Positions 1-6,549 are shown, numbered from the stretch's first letter. The stretch: DNA of 11,510 nucleotides from Verrucomicrobiales bacterium (GCA_003483645.1 DMYM01000067.1:1-11510); one strand, 5' to 3'. The notes: a model not told the origin generated them from the letters alone. Numbers and translations are program-made.

Positions 1-834
1 AAACTCTTCACCGAGTTCCACGGCGACACCCGCGTCCCCTGTCTCTATCCCCTCATGAGTCCTTCCGGGACCCACCTGACCCGGCAGTATCCTTTCGTCA
101 AGGGCGTTCCCGGGGAGAAATCCGACCATCCCCACCACACCGGGTTCTGGTTCACCCACGGTAATGTCAATGGGCACGACTTCTGGCATAAGGACGACTG
201 CAAGATCGTGACCCGAAGCGTCGCCGTCCTGGCCGCGGGGAAGGGACAGGACAGCGAAACGGTGTCCTTCACCGTCGAGCTCGCCTGGGAAGCGGACGGC
301 AAACCAGTGTTAGCCGAGCAACGCAGATATGAGATCGTGGTCGCCGGTAAGACCCGCACCATCGACGTGACTTCACGGATGAAACCGGCCAAGGGCGACG
401 TCACCTTCGGCGATACCAAGGAAGGCAGCTTCGCCATCCGTACCGCCCCTTCCCTGCGACTCGTAGGAGCGGTCGCAAAGGGTAAGATCACCAATAGCGA
501 GGGTGCAAAGGACAACGACGCCTGGGGTAAACGGGCCCGTTGGGTGGCCTACCATGGTCCCGACTCCAAGGGCACCCCGCAGGTCATCGCCATTCTCGAT
601 CACAACAGGAATCTGCGACATCCCACCTGGTGGCACGCCCGCAACTACGGCCTCCTCACCGCCAACCCCTTCGGAATCCGCGCCTTCAGGGACCAGTCCG
701 TCAAGGGAAGTGGAAACCACGAGCTCAAGCAGGGAGAGTCCCTGGTCCAACGCTACCGCCTCATTCTTCATGAGGGCACCCTCGACACCGCAAAGGTGGA
801 GGAAACCTGGAAGGCCTTCACCGCCGGTAAATAG
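1..834 (+). CDS. DUF6807 (PmoA-like) family protein, 5' end missing
   Basis: The reading frame is already open at base 1, so the N-terminus lies outside the window; 277 residues plus a TAG stop are visible. The first in-frame ATG (55) is internal, because family-like sequence (PCLYPLMSPSG) precedes it. Diagnostic stretches are DHPHHTGFWFTHG at visible residues 42-54, closely followed by VNGHDFW, then a DTKEGSFAIR segment, AWGKRARWVAYHGP, and near the end LRHPTWWHARNYG followed by ANPFG. These match the DUF6807 'PmoA' family, which is abundant in Planctomycetes and Verrucomicrobia, often secreted or associated with sugar-metabolism loci, and of unproven biochemical function. The conserved His and Trp residues suggest a ligand-binding beta-sandwich pocket, which is inference. 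No catalytic activity can be assigned. The gene ends 17 nt from the convergent methyltransferase gene. A signal peptide, if any, would be upstream of the window. Confidence 0.9.
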   Translation, partial: KLFTEFHGDTRVPCLYPLMSPSGTHLTRQYPFVKGVPGEKSDHPHHTGFWFTHGNVNGHDFWHKDDCKIVTRSVAVLAAGKGQDSETVSFTVELAWEADGKPVLAEQRRYEIVVAGKTRTIDVTSRMKPAKGDVTFGDTKEGSFAIRTAPSLRLVGAVAKGKITNSEGAKDNDAWGKRARWVAYHGPDSKGTPQVIAILDHNRNLRHPTWWHARNYGLLTANPFGIRAFRDQSVKGSGNHELKQGESLVQRYRLILHEGTLDTAKVEETWKAFTAGK

Positions 835-851
835 AAGCAGCAGCGGGTCTG

Positions 852-1571
852 CTATCTTCGGCGCCACTTCGTGAGGAGTGCCACCGTCCACTGGAACTTG
901 CGCGCCGTCTCCCTGATCAGGAACGGTTCATCGTGTTCCTCAAGGAGCTCGAACCGGACGCTCAGTTCACTCTTCACCCAATCGAGGGTCGATCCCGGCG
1001 GCCAGTGAGCCTCGGGGGTGAATTCCTCCAGCCAGGTGCAGGGAGTGGTGAGGATGAGCTCCCCACCGGACTTCACCAATTCCGGCAAGCGAACCAGCAG
1101 GCGATTGGGCTCTGCCAGACGACAAAGGAGATTGGCGGCCAGCACTCGGTCGAAACCTCCAAGCCCGGGTCTGAGATTCATCGCGTCACCCCGTTCAAAG
1201 GTGATGCGCCCGGGCAGCGTGCCGGGGGGGACCTCCACCACGATGGATTCCCGGCGGTGCGCTTCTTCCAGTCGGGAAACCTCGCAGTGTCCCGTCGCCT
1301 GCATTGCCTTCCCCGCATCAACAAAAGCCTGCGAGTAGTCTATCGCCACAACTTCAGCCGCGGTCCGCGACAGCTCGAAGGCCGATCGCCCCACGGCACA
1401 ACCGAGGTCGAGGGCGCGCGCGACTTCACCACCGGAAAATCGCTCCACGATCCGGGCAGGAAATCCAAGAGCCTCCCGGGGACCCCCCGGCCAGGAACAG
1501 ATCTGCTCCGGGGTCCCGTAGTGAAAGAGCAGGTACTCCTCGCGAAGCTTGGCGGTTTCGTAGATATTCAT
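852..1571 (-). CDS. OvoA C-terminal-type SAM methyltransferase (putative 4-mercaptohistidine N1-methyltransferase)
   Basis: A 239-residue class I SAM-dependent methyltransferase. It begins with MNIYETAKLREEYLLFHYG, the signature start of the methyltransferase domain that forms the C-terminus of ovothiol synthase OvoA. Motif I is ALDLGCAVGRS (residues 53-63), the acidic motif II residue is in AIDYS (77-81), and the GDAMNL (128-133) and FDRVLAANLLCRL (140-152) stretches follow. The C-terminus (TPCTWLEEFTPEAHW, PFLIRETARKFQW and terminal WRRR) is typical of this domain. In ovothiol synthesis it would methylate an imidazole nitrogen of 4-mercaptohistidine. Here it stands alone, with no sulfoxide synthase domain in the window. 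I chose ATG 1571 because family homology begins there; the frame also opens at GTG 1601. It lies 39 nt downstream of the cupin gene, probably in the same transcript, and is convergent with the DUF6807 gene. The family is clear; the actual substrate is inferred. Confidence 0.9.
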   Translation of the reverse strand: MNIYETAKLREEYLLFHYGTPEQICSWPGGPREALGFPARIVERFSGGEVARALDLGCAVGRSAFELSRTAAEVVAIDYSQAFVDAGKAMQATGHCEVSRLEEAHRRESIVVEVPPGTLPGRITFERGDAMNLRPGLGGFDRVLAANLLCRLAEPNRLLVRLPELVKSGGELILTTPCTWLEEFTPEAHWPPGSTLDWVKSELSVRFELLEEHDEPFLIRETARKFQWTVALLTKWRRR

Positions 1572-1610
1572 CGACCTCATCCCTGCCAGCAGTCCGGCCA
1601 CAGACGGAAT

Positions 1611-1991
1611 TCAATGCACCGGCGCCTCTCCGCCAGTCACAACGTCCCCTTCATCACAGAAGAAGTCATCCGGATCAAACCTGGGGATCGAGATATTGTA
1701 GAGTTTCATCTTCCCCACGCCGCGATGGCGGCAACCCGGCTTGATCATGACAGCGGACATTGGCTTGACCGGCACGAGTTCGCCATCGAGTTCGAGACCG
1801 CCCTCCCCTTCCAGGATGACGTAGATCTCCGTCGTCTTCTTGTGATAGTGGCAGGTCGGCTCATCGGCCAGTTCAAGGAGATGCACTGAAGCGGGACTCT
1901 TCTCATTCCCGGCAAAGGCGCGCCGCACGCTTCCACAGCAACACTCCTGGCCCGGAAGGTCCCCAAACTCAATCGCCTCGTATCTTTTCAT
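1611..1991 (-). CDS. small single-domain cupin protein
   Basis: A 126-residue single-domain cupin. Motif 1 is seen as CHYHKKTTEIYVILEGEG, with metal ligands H48, H50 and E55 and the conserved glycine at 62; motif 2 is IKPGCRHRG, with P85, G86 and the fourth ligand H89. A complete 3-His/1-Glu set suggests a bound divalent metal. Such stand-alone cupins include sugar-phosphate isomerases, thiol and other dioxygenases, and small-molecule sensors, and the sequence does not choose between them. A CCC triplet at residues 17-19 and C47/C87 near the metal site are unusual and could interest someone thinking of thiol chemistry. The start is supported by a GGGAG sequence about 7 nt upstream of the ATG. 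It is encoded directly upstream of the OvoA-type methyltransferase on the same strand, and 77 nt downstream of the DUF151 gene. Confidence 0.85.
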   Translation of the reverse strand: MKRYEAIEFGDLPGQECCCGSVRRAFAGNEKSPASVHLLELADEPTCHYHKKTTEIYVILEGEGGLELDGELVPVKPMSAVMIKPGCRHRGVGKMKLYNISIPRFDPDDFFCDEGDVVTGGEAPVH

Positions 1992-2068
1992 GCCTGGTCT
2001 CCCGGAATACGGTCACAAGGATTCTGATCTCTGCGCCCCAGCACCTTCATGACATATCCCCGGTTCTG

Positions 2069-2530
2069 CTAGTCGCCCCCTTCCAGCTCCATCCCCTTGT
2101 CCCGAAGTTCCTCAAGGGCGCTGGTCATATCCTTGAGACCGTCCCACACATCCTGGATGACATAGAGGGGCGCCTGCTGACGGACGGCGAGAGCGATGGA
2201 ATCACTGGGACGCGCATCGAGTTCCACGATGAGTTTCTCGTTGATCTCGTTCTCCGCTTCGATGAAGAGGCGCGCATAAAAGACATCGTCCTCCACCCTC
2301 ACGATCACGACCCGCTGCACCACTGCTCCAAAGGCCTTGAGCGCATCGTTGAAGAGGTCGTGGGTAAGAGGCCGCGGCGGATGCCGGTCAGAGAGGGCAT
2401 CGGTGATGGAAGCCCCGATGGCGGGCTCTATGTAGAACACGATCGATTTTTCGCTATTGCCCAGGAAGACCGCACATCCAGCCTGGGTGGGCAGAAGGGC
2501 AACAGGGTCCACTTGAACCAGATCCGGCAT
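2069..2530 (-). CDS. DUF151 bifunctional nuclease domain protein
   Basis: A protein of 153 residues from ATG 2530. It carries the two hallmark blocks of the bifunctional nuclease (BFN, DUF151) family: RPLTHDLFNDAL (residues 53-64) and ELDARPSDSIALAVR (103-117). The central stretch fits the family's beta strands (VVIVRVEDDVFYARLFI). Characterised members have combined RNase and DNase activity; bacterial members are widespread, but their cellular role is not well established. The length is normal for the family, with an acidic tail (LEELRDKGMELEGGD). The frame is open further upstream to 2590, but that part overlaps the carbonic anhydrase gene and does not resemble the family, so I prefer ATG 2530, 10 nt after the upstream stop. 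No clear Shine-Dalgarno is visible, which fits translational coupling to the preceding gene. It ends with TAG. Confidence 0.9.
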   Translation of the reverse strand: MPDLVQVDPVALLPTQAGCAVFLGNSEKSIVFYIEPAIGASITDALSDRHPPRPLTHDLFNDALKAFGAVVQRVVIVRVEDDVFYARLFIEAENEINEKLIVELDARPSDSIALAVRQQAPLYVIQDVWDGLKDMTSALEELRDKGMELEGGD

Positions 2531-2540
2531 CACGCAAACG

Positions 2541-3062
2541 TTACTGTCGATCCAGTTCCCGAGCGAGGAACTTCCTGCTGTTTTCCACATATTTCTGAGC
2601 CCGGATCCTTACCCCCGCCTGCTCCTCCTCACTGAGCCGACGCACCACCTTGCCAGGCGAACCGAGAACAAGGGACCCAGGTGGAATTTCCGTGTTCATG
2701 GTGACCAGGGTGTTGGCCCCGATAATGCTGCGCTCTCCGATTACCGCACCGTCCAGCACGGTGGCTCCCATTCCCACCAGAACCTCATCCTTGACCGTGC
2801 AGGCGTGCACAATCGCACCGTGGCCGATCGTGACAAGCTCACCAAGATAACATCCACGGTCGCTCTCGACATGAAGAACCGCGTTGTCCTGGACGTTGGA
2901 GCGGGGGCCGATCACCACCTCATGGATATCGCCACGCAGGGTCGAGTTGTACCACACGCTGGCTTCTGCTCCGATCCGGACTCTCCCGATCAGATCCGCA
3001 CTGGCCGCCACGAAGGCACTCTCATCGATCTCCGGCCAGTGGTCCTCATAAGGCTCGATCAT
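2541..3062 (-). CDS. gamma-carbonic-anhydrase-like hexapeptide-repeat protein (YrdA type)
   Basis: A 173-residue left-handed beta-helix protein with many hexapeptide turns (for example IGRVRIG, VLVGMGATVLDGAVIG, SIIGANTLV). The three zinc ligands of gamma-class carbonic anhydrases are present: H64 in NVQDNAVLHV, and H81 and H86 in IGHGAIVHAC. The RGD in TLRGD (residues 41-45) that supports the trimer and active site is also kept. Length and C-terminal helix match the YrdA/CaiE-like subgroup rather than the longer archaeal Cam. Members of this subgroup often bind metal but show low or no measured carbonic anhydrase activity, so enzymatic function is probable rather than proven. The chosen ATG has no strong Shine-Dalgarno. 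It is the first gene of the minus-strand group running to 852, and its promoter must lie in the divergent gap 3063-3245. Confidence 0.92.
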   Translation of the reverse strand: MIEPYEDHWPEIDESAFVAASADLIGRVRIGAEASVWYNSTLRGDIHEVVIGPRSNVQDNAVLHVESDRGCYLGELVTIGHGAIVHACTVKDEVLVGMGATVLDGAVIGERSIIGANTLVTMNTEIPPGSLVLGSPGKVVRRLSEEEQAGVRIRAQKYVENSRKFLARELDRQ

Positions 3063-3245
3063 GCGGACAGCTTAGGAGATGCATGAAAAATCAAGGAATG
3101 AAAATCTGCGGACAATTCCGGTTTCTGGACATTAATCACCCAAAAAGCAGAAACATCACTGGCAAACCCGGCAGGACTGGGCGACAATCATTCCCGTTCC
3201 TACGCGCCTCCCGGATTCCAACCATCAACTCCACGCGCGCTCCTG
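3063..3245. promoter_or_regulatory. divergent intergenic region, relatively AT-rich
   Basis: This 183-nt gap separates the minus-strand carbonic anhydrase group from the plus-strand membrane protein gene, so it must hold two outward-facing promoters. The stretch about 3080-3175 is noticeably richer in A and T than its surroundings, including runs such as ATGAAAAATCAAGG and CCAAAAAGCAG. I could not find a -35/-10 pair good enough to name on either strand. No clear inverted repeat stands out. Confidence 0.4.
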
Positions 3246-4067
3246 ATGTACCAGCTTGCCCTCGTCGCCGGATTGGCCGTCCTTGCGATGGCTCTGCGAT
3301 GTTGCCGCCACTTCGCGGCACGCAAGCTCGGCGCGCTCATTTTTCTGGTCGCCAGTTTTTTCGCCCTCTACTTCATTTTCAACCAATCGGTGCTAGCGGG
3401 CCTCTGCGGGGTGGCGGCTTGGTTTCTCCTTCCCTGGATCGAACTTCTTACCCGTATCCGCCGTCTCCGCCTGCCCCTCGAGAACCGGCTTCGCTTCCGT
3501 GTTCCTCCGGCGGACTCCTTCTTCCCCCATGCCGCCGAGGCAGTCGACGCTATGGACGAGGAGGGCTTCGAGCACGCCACTGACAGCGGATGGGAGTGGG
3601 CCGGGATGAAGCAGTTTTTTCGCATCTTCTGGAACCCTGAAAAGCGGGCCATCGCCACTGTCTGCCTTTGTGAACAGGAAGAGGTCGCCTTCGCATTCAT
3701 CAGCATCACCTCCAGAGACGGTGACGGACGCATCTTCCGCACCACCAATTTCCCTTTCTCTCCCACTCTTAAATGTGGATCCGAGATTACCTGGAACCAT
3801 GTCCCCTGCGAGTGCAGCTGCTTCCATCAGATCCTGCACAACCATCATCAGTTTATCGGCAGCCTCCGCGTGCCTGAGGACGACCTGCGGGTTCCCGATC
3901 CCGATGAGGTCGTAAATGAGATCGAGGGCGAGATGCGACAGCAGATCGATCACAATCTTGCCAAGGGCATCATCCAGCTCACTGGCGACGGGCATTTCCG
4001 CTACTCGTTCCGCGGGCTCGTCTTCCTCTGGCGCCAGTTCATCAAGGACATGCTGCGGCTCTGCTGA
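3246..4067 (+). CDS. unrecognised membrane-anchored protein with a Cys/His-rich patch
   Basis: A protein of 273 residues that I do not recognise by name. The N-terminus holds three hydrophobic segments (about residues 3-20, 28-46 and 48-67) separated by the basic stretch RHFAARK, then a basic turn RIRRLRL and a soluble domain of about 190 residues. The soluble domain has a beta-rich look around FFRIFWNPEKRAIATVCL and FAFISITSRDGDGRIF, resembling a group of bacterial proteins of unknown function in which a similar 'resides near membrane, compares text of WNP...RA' pattern is seen; this is only an impression. Residues 185-201 contain a dense cluster (H185, C188, C190, C192, H194, H198, H200, H201) that could bind metal. 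The C-terminus ends in a short amphipathic or hydrophobic stretch (GLVFLWRQF). ATG 3246 precedes the first hydrophobic segment and has no Shine-Dalgarno. The next gene starts 57 nt downstream on the same strand. Confidence 0.8.
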   Translation: MYQLALVAGLAVLAMALRCCRHFAARKLGALIFLVASFFALYFIFNQSVLAGLCGVAAWFLLPWIELLTRIRRLRLPLENRLRFRVPPADSFFPHAAEAVDAMDEEGFEHATDSGWEWAGMKQFFRIFWNPEKRAIATVCLCEQEEVAFAFISITSRDGDGRIFRTTNFPFSPTLKCGSEITWNHVPCECSCFHQILHNHHQFIGSLRVPEDDLRVPDPDEVVNEIEGEMRQQIDHNLAKGIIQLTGDGHFRYSFRGLVFLWRQFIKDMLRLC

Positions 4068-4124
4068 GAAGAAAGACGAAGGTCTGGCTGGCCAGCGGGC
4101 GCCGGCACCTGCTAACTCAATCCC

Positions 4125-5159
4125 GTGGATTCGCTGACCATCACGGAATTGAAACAGGGCACCAACGAAACCCCGCGAGAGGCCTTCTTCCCGGCACAGA
4201 TCCAGGATCGACTGGAAAAAACCACCCGCAAGGGCGATCCCTATCTTGAACTCAGCCTCACTGATGCGACCAGCCACTTCACCCTGAAGGTCTGGAGCAA
4301 TCATCCGCAGTTCTCCGAGGTGAACCAACACCCTGACGGCACCTTCGTGCGCCTGGAGGGGCTCTGGATCCAGAATCAGTATGGAATCGACGGCGAGCGC
4401 TGGCAGATGCGCAAACTAGACGAGGGCGAAATCGAGGAGTTCCTCCGTGGAGATCCCGAAACCTGCCGGAAACAGCAGGCCTCCTGGGATCATATCGTCG
4501 ATACCTGCTCCTCCATTGCGGATCCACGCCTGCAGGCCCTCACCAGCAGGTTCCTCGATGAATTCGGGGAACGCTTCCGCCGCGCCGCCGCCGCCCGGCG
4601 GAATCACCACGCCAGGCGTGGCGGACTGGTGGAACACGTGGCCCAGATGATGCGAACCGCCTCCGCGATCTGCACCGCCTACCCGGATCTCAACGAAGAC
4701 CTCCTTCTCGCGGGCGTCCTCTTCCACGACTGTGGCAAACTCTGGGAAAACAACTACCCGGAATCGGGCTTCGCCCAAAGCGTGAGTCTGCACGGCGAAA
4801 TGATGGGACACATCCCCCTCGGGATCGAGTTGGTCAACAAGCTCTGGCGCGACCTGCTCGACTCCAGCGCGGCCCAGGCCTGGAAGAGCCTGGAGCCATC
4901 CAGCGACCTCGTGCGCCTGCACCTCCTTCACCTCATCGCCAGCCACCACGGCACCAGGGAATTTGGCTCTCCCACCCTCCCGTGCACCCCGGAGGCCTTT
5001 GCCCTGCATCACATCGACAACCTCGATGCAAAGCATGAGATGCTGAGCATGGCCTACGAGGGTGCCAACGAACTGGCCCCCGGGATCTTCAGCAGGCAGT
5101 TCCCACTTCCAGCCAGCCCGGTCGCACCCCTTCCTCCATTTGAGGATCCACCGTCCTAG
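4125..5159 (+). CDS. YhaM-type 3'-5' exoribonuclease (OB-fold plus HD domain)
   Basis: A 344-residue two-domain protein. Residues about 20-96 resemble the OB-fold nucleic-acid-binding module at the front of YhaM/CBF1-like proteins (TTRKGDPYLELSLTDATSHF, then LKVW). Residues about 165-310 are an HD phosphohydrolase domain with the expected metal ligands: H171 in GGLVEHV, H201-D202 in FHDCGK, H223 in SLHGEMMGH, H275 in ASHHG, and D298 in HHIDNLDAK. This domain order and the motifs SHHG..EFGSP..P and TPEAFALHHIDNLDAK are characteristic of YhaM, which degrades RNA from the 3' end in the cytoplasm. Length is slightly above the usual 310-320, explained by a proline-rich C-terminal tail. The start is GTG 4125, with no good Shine-Dalgarno and no better ATG before the OB fold. 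It ends with TAG, 90 nt from a convergent gene. Confidence 0.9.
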   Translation: MDSLTITELKQGTNETPREAFFPAQIQDRLEKTTRKGDPYLELSLTDATSHFTLKVWSNHPQFSEVNQHPDGTFVRLEGLWIQNQYGIDGERWQMRKLDEGEIEEFLRGDPETCRKQQASWDHIVDTCSSIADPRLQALTSRFLDEFGERFRRAAAARRNHHARRGGLVEHVAQMMRTASAICTAYPDLNEDLLLAGVLFHDCGKLWENNYPESGFAQSVSLHGEMMGHIPLGIELVNKLWRDLLDSSAAQAWKSLEPSSDLVRLHLLHLIASHHGTREFGSPTLPCTPEAFALHHIDNLDAKHEMLSMAYEGANELAPGIFSRQFPLPASPVAPLPPFEDPPS

Positions 5160-5249
5160 ACGCCCGAAAAGGCGGAACGCTCCAGGACCGGAGATTTTCC
5201 TTCAGGCAACGGGAACGATCGAACGCAGCCTGCTCCCCTCCGGGATCCG

Positions 5250-5636
5250 CTACTTCGAGGCCCCCGTTCGCCCGAGCCACCCGAGGTAGATGAGCGCAAT
5301 GCCGGCCAGAAGGAAACTGGCGCCCGCCAGCAGTTCCCCGAGCGCGTGCAACGACGACCAGGTCTCTGCACTGGGACCCACGCCGGGGGTCTCGTGGGCC
5401 TCTTCCAGGCCGCGCAGACCAGTCCGACCCGCCCGCCCGAGGAACAGCGCCCCTTGGAGGACAAACCCGACCAGCGAGCTTCCGGAGAAGACCAGCACCC
5501 ACGGCGCGCCCTTCCTGCGACAACGGCACAGCCCGTAGAAGACCATGGCCCCCAGGAGCACGAGAAAAAGCACTTCGAGAAAGCGATCAAGGTTCGCCAG
5601 TTCACTCAAATCAATCGCCAAAGCCAGTTCGCTCAT
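5250..5636 (-). CDS. small three-helix membrane protein, last of the tandem set
   Basis: A protein of 128 residues that I do not recognise by name. It has three predicted membrane segments: about residues 18-37, 46-66 (with Q61 near its end) and 99-121. The basic turn CRCRRKG (37-43) between the first two places that loop in the cytoplasm, so the long second loop (67-97) would face outward and the short GRTGASK tail inward. The start is fixed by a four-base ATGA overlap with the stop of the upstream gene and by a purine-rich ribosome binding region just ahead; the frame is open further upstream to 5783 but only as a shadow of that gene. Topology and a shared glutamine link it to 5633-6097 and 6153-6542, suggesting a duplicated family. 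Function is unknown. Confidence 0.8.
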   Translation of the reverse strand: MSELALAIDLSELANLDRFLEVLFLVLLGAMVFYGLCRCRRKGAPWVLVFSGSSLVGFVLQGALFLGRAGRTGLRGLEEAHETPGVGPSAETWSSLHALGELLAGASFLLAGIALIYLGWLGRTGASK

Positions 5637-6097
5637 CGCTCCCCCTTTCCTTCCGGTTTGTTGCTGCGCGAGCCCGACTTTTCTGCCAGCGCCTCCCGGC
5701 CCATCAACAGAAACCCGCCCGTCGCTGCCAGGGAACCAAGGAAGAGGCCCAACCGCTGGCCCCACCAGTAGGGTCCCTCCCATTCCCGCGGGCCCACCGG
5801 ACCGATCGCAAGATCATCCTCCGAGTACTCGAACTCGGCGTGATCCTCACCCAGGATCTGATCCATGTCCGCCTTCCACCCCGGATAATAATTCAACTCC
5901 ACTGCATTGAGGCGCACAAGGCTCTGCGCGGTAAGCCCCAGGGCGAAAGCGAGCAGGCTGATCGCCAGGAAGAGGCGCAGGCCCGTTCGCCGGGCGCTCC
6001 ACATGCGAAGGGCACCAAACACCAGCGCCCACCCGCCCAACAGGGCGAGTTGCGCCCCTGTCTCCGCCAGCTTGGCAACCGCCAGCACCTCCGTCAT
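5633..6097 (-). CDS. small three-helix membrane protein, middle of the tandem set
   Basis: A protein of 154 residues with no recognised family. Predicted membrane segments lie at about residues 12-31, 41-60 and 115-133. The basic turn RMWSARRTGLR (31-41) indicates a cytoplasmic first loop, giving an outward N-terminus. The second loop (about 62-112) is acidic and aromatic, with YYPGW, EDDLAIG and EGPYWW. The tail after TM3 is hydrophilic and basic (KSGSRSNKPEGKGER) and would be cytoplasmic. Q58, near the end of TM2, lines up with Q61 of the downstream protein and Q48 of the broken upstream copy. Its TGA stop overlaps the ATG of the next gene (ATGA), so the two are translationally coupled and probably act together. 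The acidic outer loop is the main difference between the family members. Confidence 0.82.
   Translation of the reverse strand: MTEVLAVAKLAETGAQLALLGGWALVFGALRMWSARRTGLRLFLAISLLAFALGLTAQSLVRLNAVELNYYPGWKADMDQILGEDHAEFEYSEDDLAIGPVGPREWEGPYWWGQRLGLFLGSLAATGGFLLMGREALAEKSGSRSNKPEGKGER
5639..5654 (-). promoter_or_regulatory. purine-rich ribosome binding region for the 5250-5636 gene
   Basis: Read on the minus strand, the bases just ahead of ATG 5636 are AAGGAAAGGGGGAGCG, an unusually strong purine tract in a window where many genes have none. It lies inside the 3' end of the upstream gene and supports the coupled start at the ATGA overlap rather than the longer open frame. Confidence 0.7.
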
Positions 6098-6152
6098 CCT
6101 GCCGGGATCGTGCCGCAGCTCTCTCCCTCAGGCCAGACCAATCACGATCCTG

Positions 6153-6542
6153 CTACCCGCCGGACGACATCCGCTGCTGTAATTGCACCACCAGCCCTTC
6201 CAGCTCCTGCGCACGTTTTGCAGTGACCCCCTACTTCGCACACACGCCCACGAACCCCGCACAGAAAGCAATCGCTCCGGCCAGGAAGAGCAGGGCTAAT
6301 ACTGAAACCAGGATGAGCAGCGTCATCCCTTGGGCGTCATAGCCGGCCGGTGCAGCCGATGAACGGGGGTCCAACCAGAAGACGCTGATCATCGCCACCT
6401 GACTTACAAGCATGCAAATGGTTCCTATCAAGAGGGTGAGGGTGGCCCAGTTCTTCACGTGACGCACTGCCAGGATACTTCCCTACAGGAACACCAGCAG
6501 GACCACCGGTGGCATAAGACCAAGTGCAAAACCAGTAGACAT
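6153..6542 (-). pseudogene. three-helix membrane protein gene broken by two in-frame TAG codons
   Basis: Reading one frame from ATG 6542 gives 129 codons to a TAG at 6153-6155, interrupted by TAG at codon 20 (6483-6485) and codon 104 (6231-6233). Read through, it gives TM1 (about 5-25), the basic turn VRHVKNW (26-32), TM2 (about 33-56, with Q48), an outer loop DPRSSAAPAGYDAQG, TM3 (about 73-100) and a tail KRAQELEGLVVQLQQRM that looks like an amphipathic or coiled-coil helix. Length (129 against 128), topology and the TM2 glutamine match the two downstream genes. The ATG has AAGGA 7 nt upstream (6550-6554), a good ribosome binding site. TAG is the normal stop of at least eight other genes in the window, so recoding is unlikely. 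Each TAG could derive from one substitution (TGG or CAG). Alternatives: the middle open segment 6231-6467 is still translated alone, or there are consensus errors. Confidence 0.7.
6231..6467 (-). CDS. open two-helix segment between the two TAG codons (possible small membrane protein)
   Basis: This is the longest uninterrupted piece of the broken gene: 78 residues from GTG 6467 to TAG 6231, with two strong hydrophobic segments (about residues 8-31 and 48-76) joined by DPRSSAAPAGYDAQG. The start GTG sits five codons after the first TAG, with AGGGAAG about 15 nt ahead, which is too far for a convincing ribosome binding site. It could be expressed by re-initiation as a two-helix protein, but the in-frame homology-like sequence on both sides argues that it is a fragment. 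An automatic annotation would probably report it as a hypothetical protein. Confidence 0.45.
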   Translation of the reverse strand: MRHVKNWATLTLLIGTICMLVSQVAMISVFWLDPRSSAAPAGYDAQGMTLLILVSVLALLFLAGAIAFCAGFVGVCAK

Positions 6543-6549
6543 AGCTGTA

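Noticed and set aside
933..1889. Long plus-strand open frame opposite the methyltransferase and cupin genes
   Set aside because: The antisense genes have clear conserved motifs; this frame is a GC-rich shadow with no domain-like sequence.
3083..3583. Plus-strand open frame with a strong AGGAG sequence ahead of its ATG
   Set aside because: The protein is low-complexity (Pro/Arg/Ser-rich), has no domain, and overlaps most of the better supported membrane protein gene starting at 3246. The ribosome-binding-like sequence is probably chance within the divergent gap.
3393..4331. Minus-strand open frame of 312 codons opposite the membrane protein gene
   Set aside because: No domain or ribosome binding site, and it crosses from one plus-strand gene into the next. 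The plus strand shows real membrane segments and conserved-looking domains.
5250..5783. Longer form of the three-helix protein starting at 5783
   Set aside because: The extra 49 residues lie inside the upstream gene in another frame; the ATGA overlap and the purine-rich ribosome binding region support the start at 5636.
6153..6542. Genome-wide recoding of TAG as a sense codon
   Set aside because: TAG ends rpmB, the YbjQ gene, the YhaM-type gene, the DUF151 gene and several others at their expected family lengths, so TAG is a working stop in this genome.
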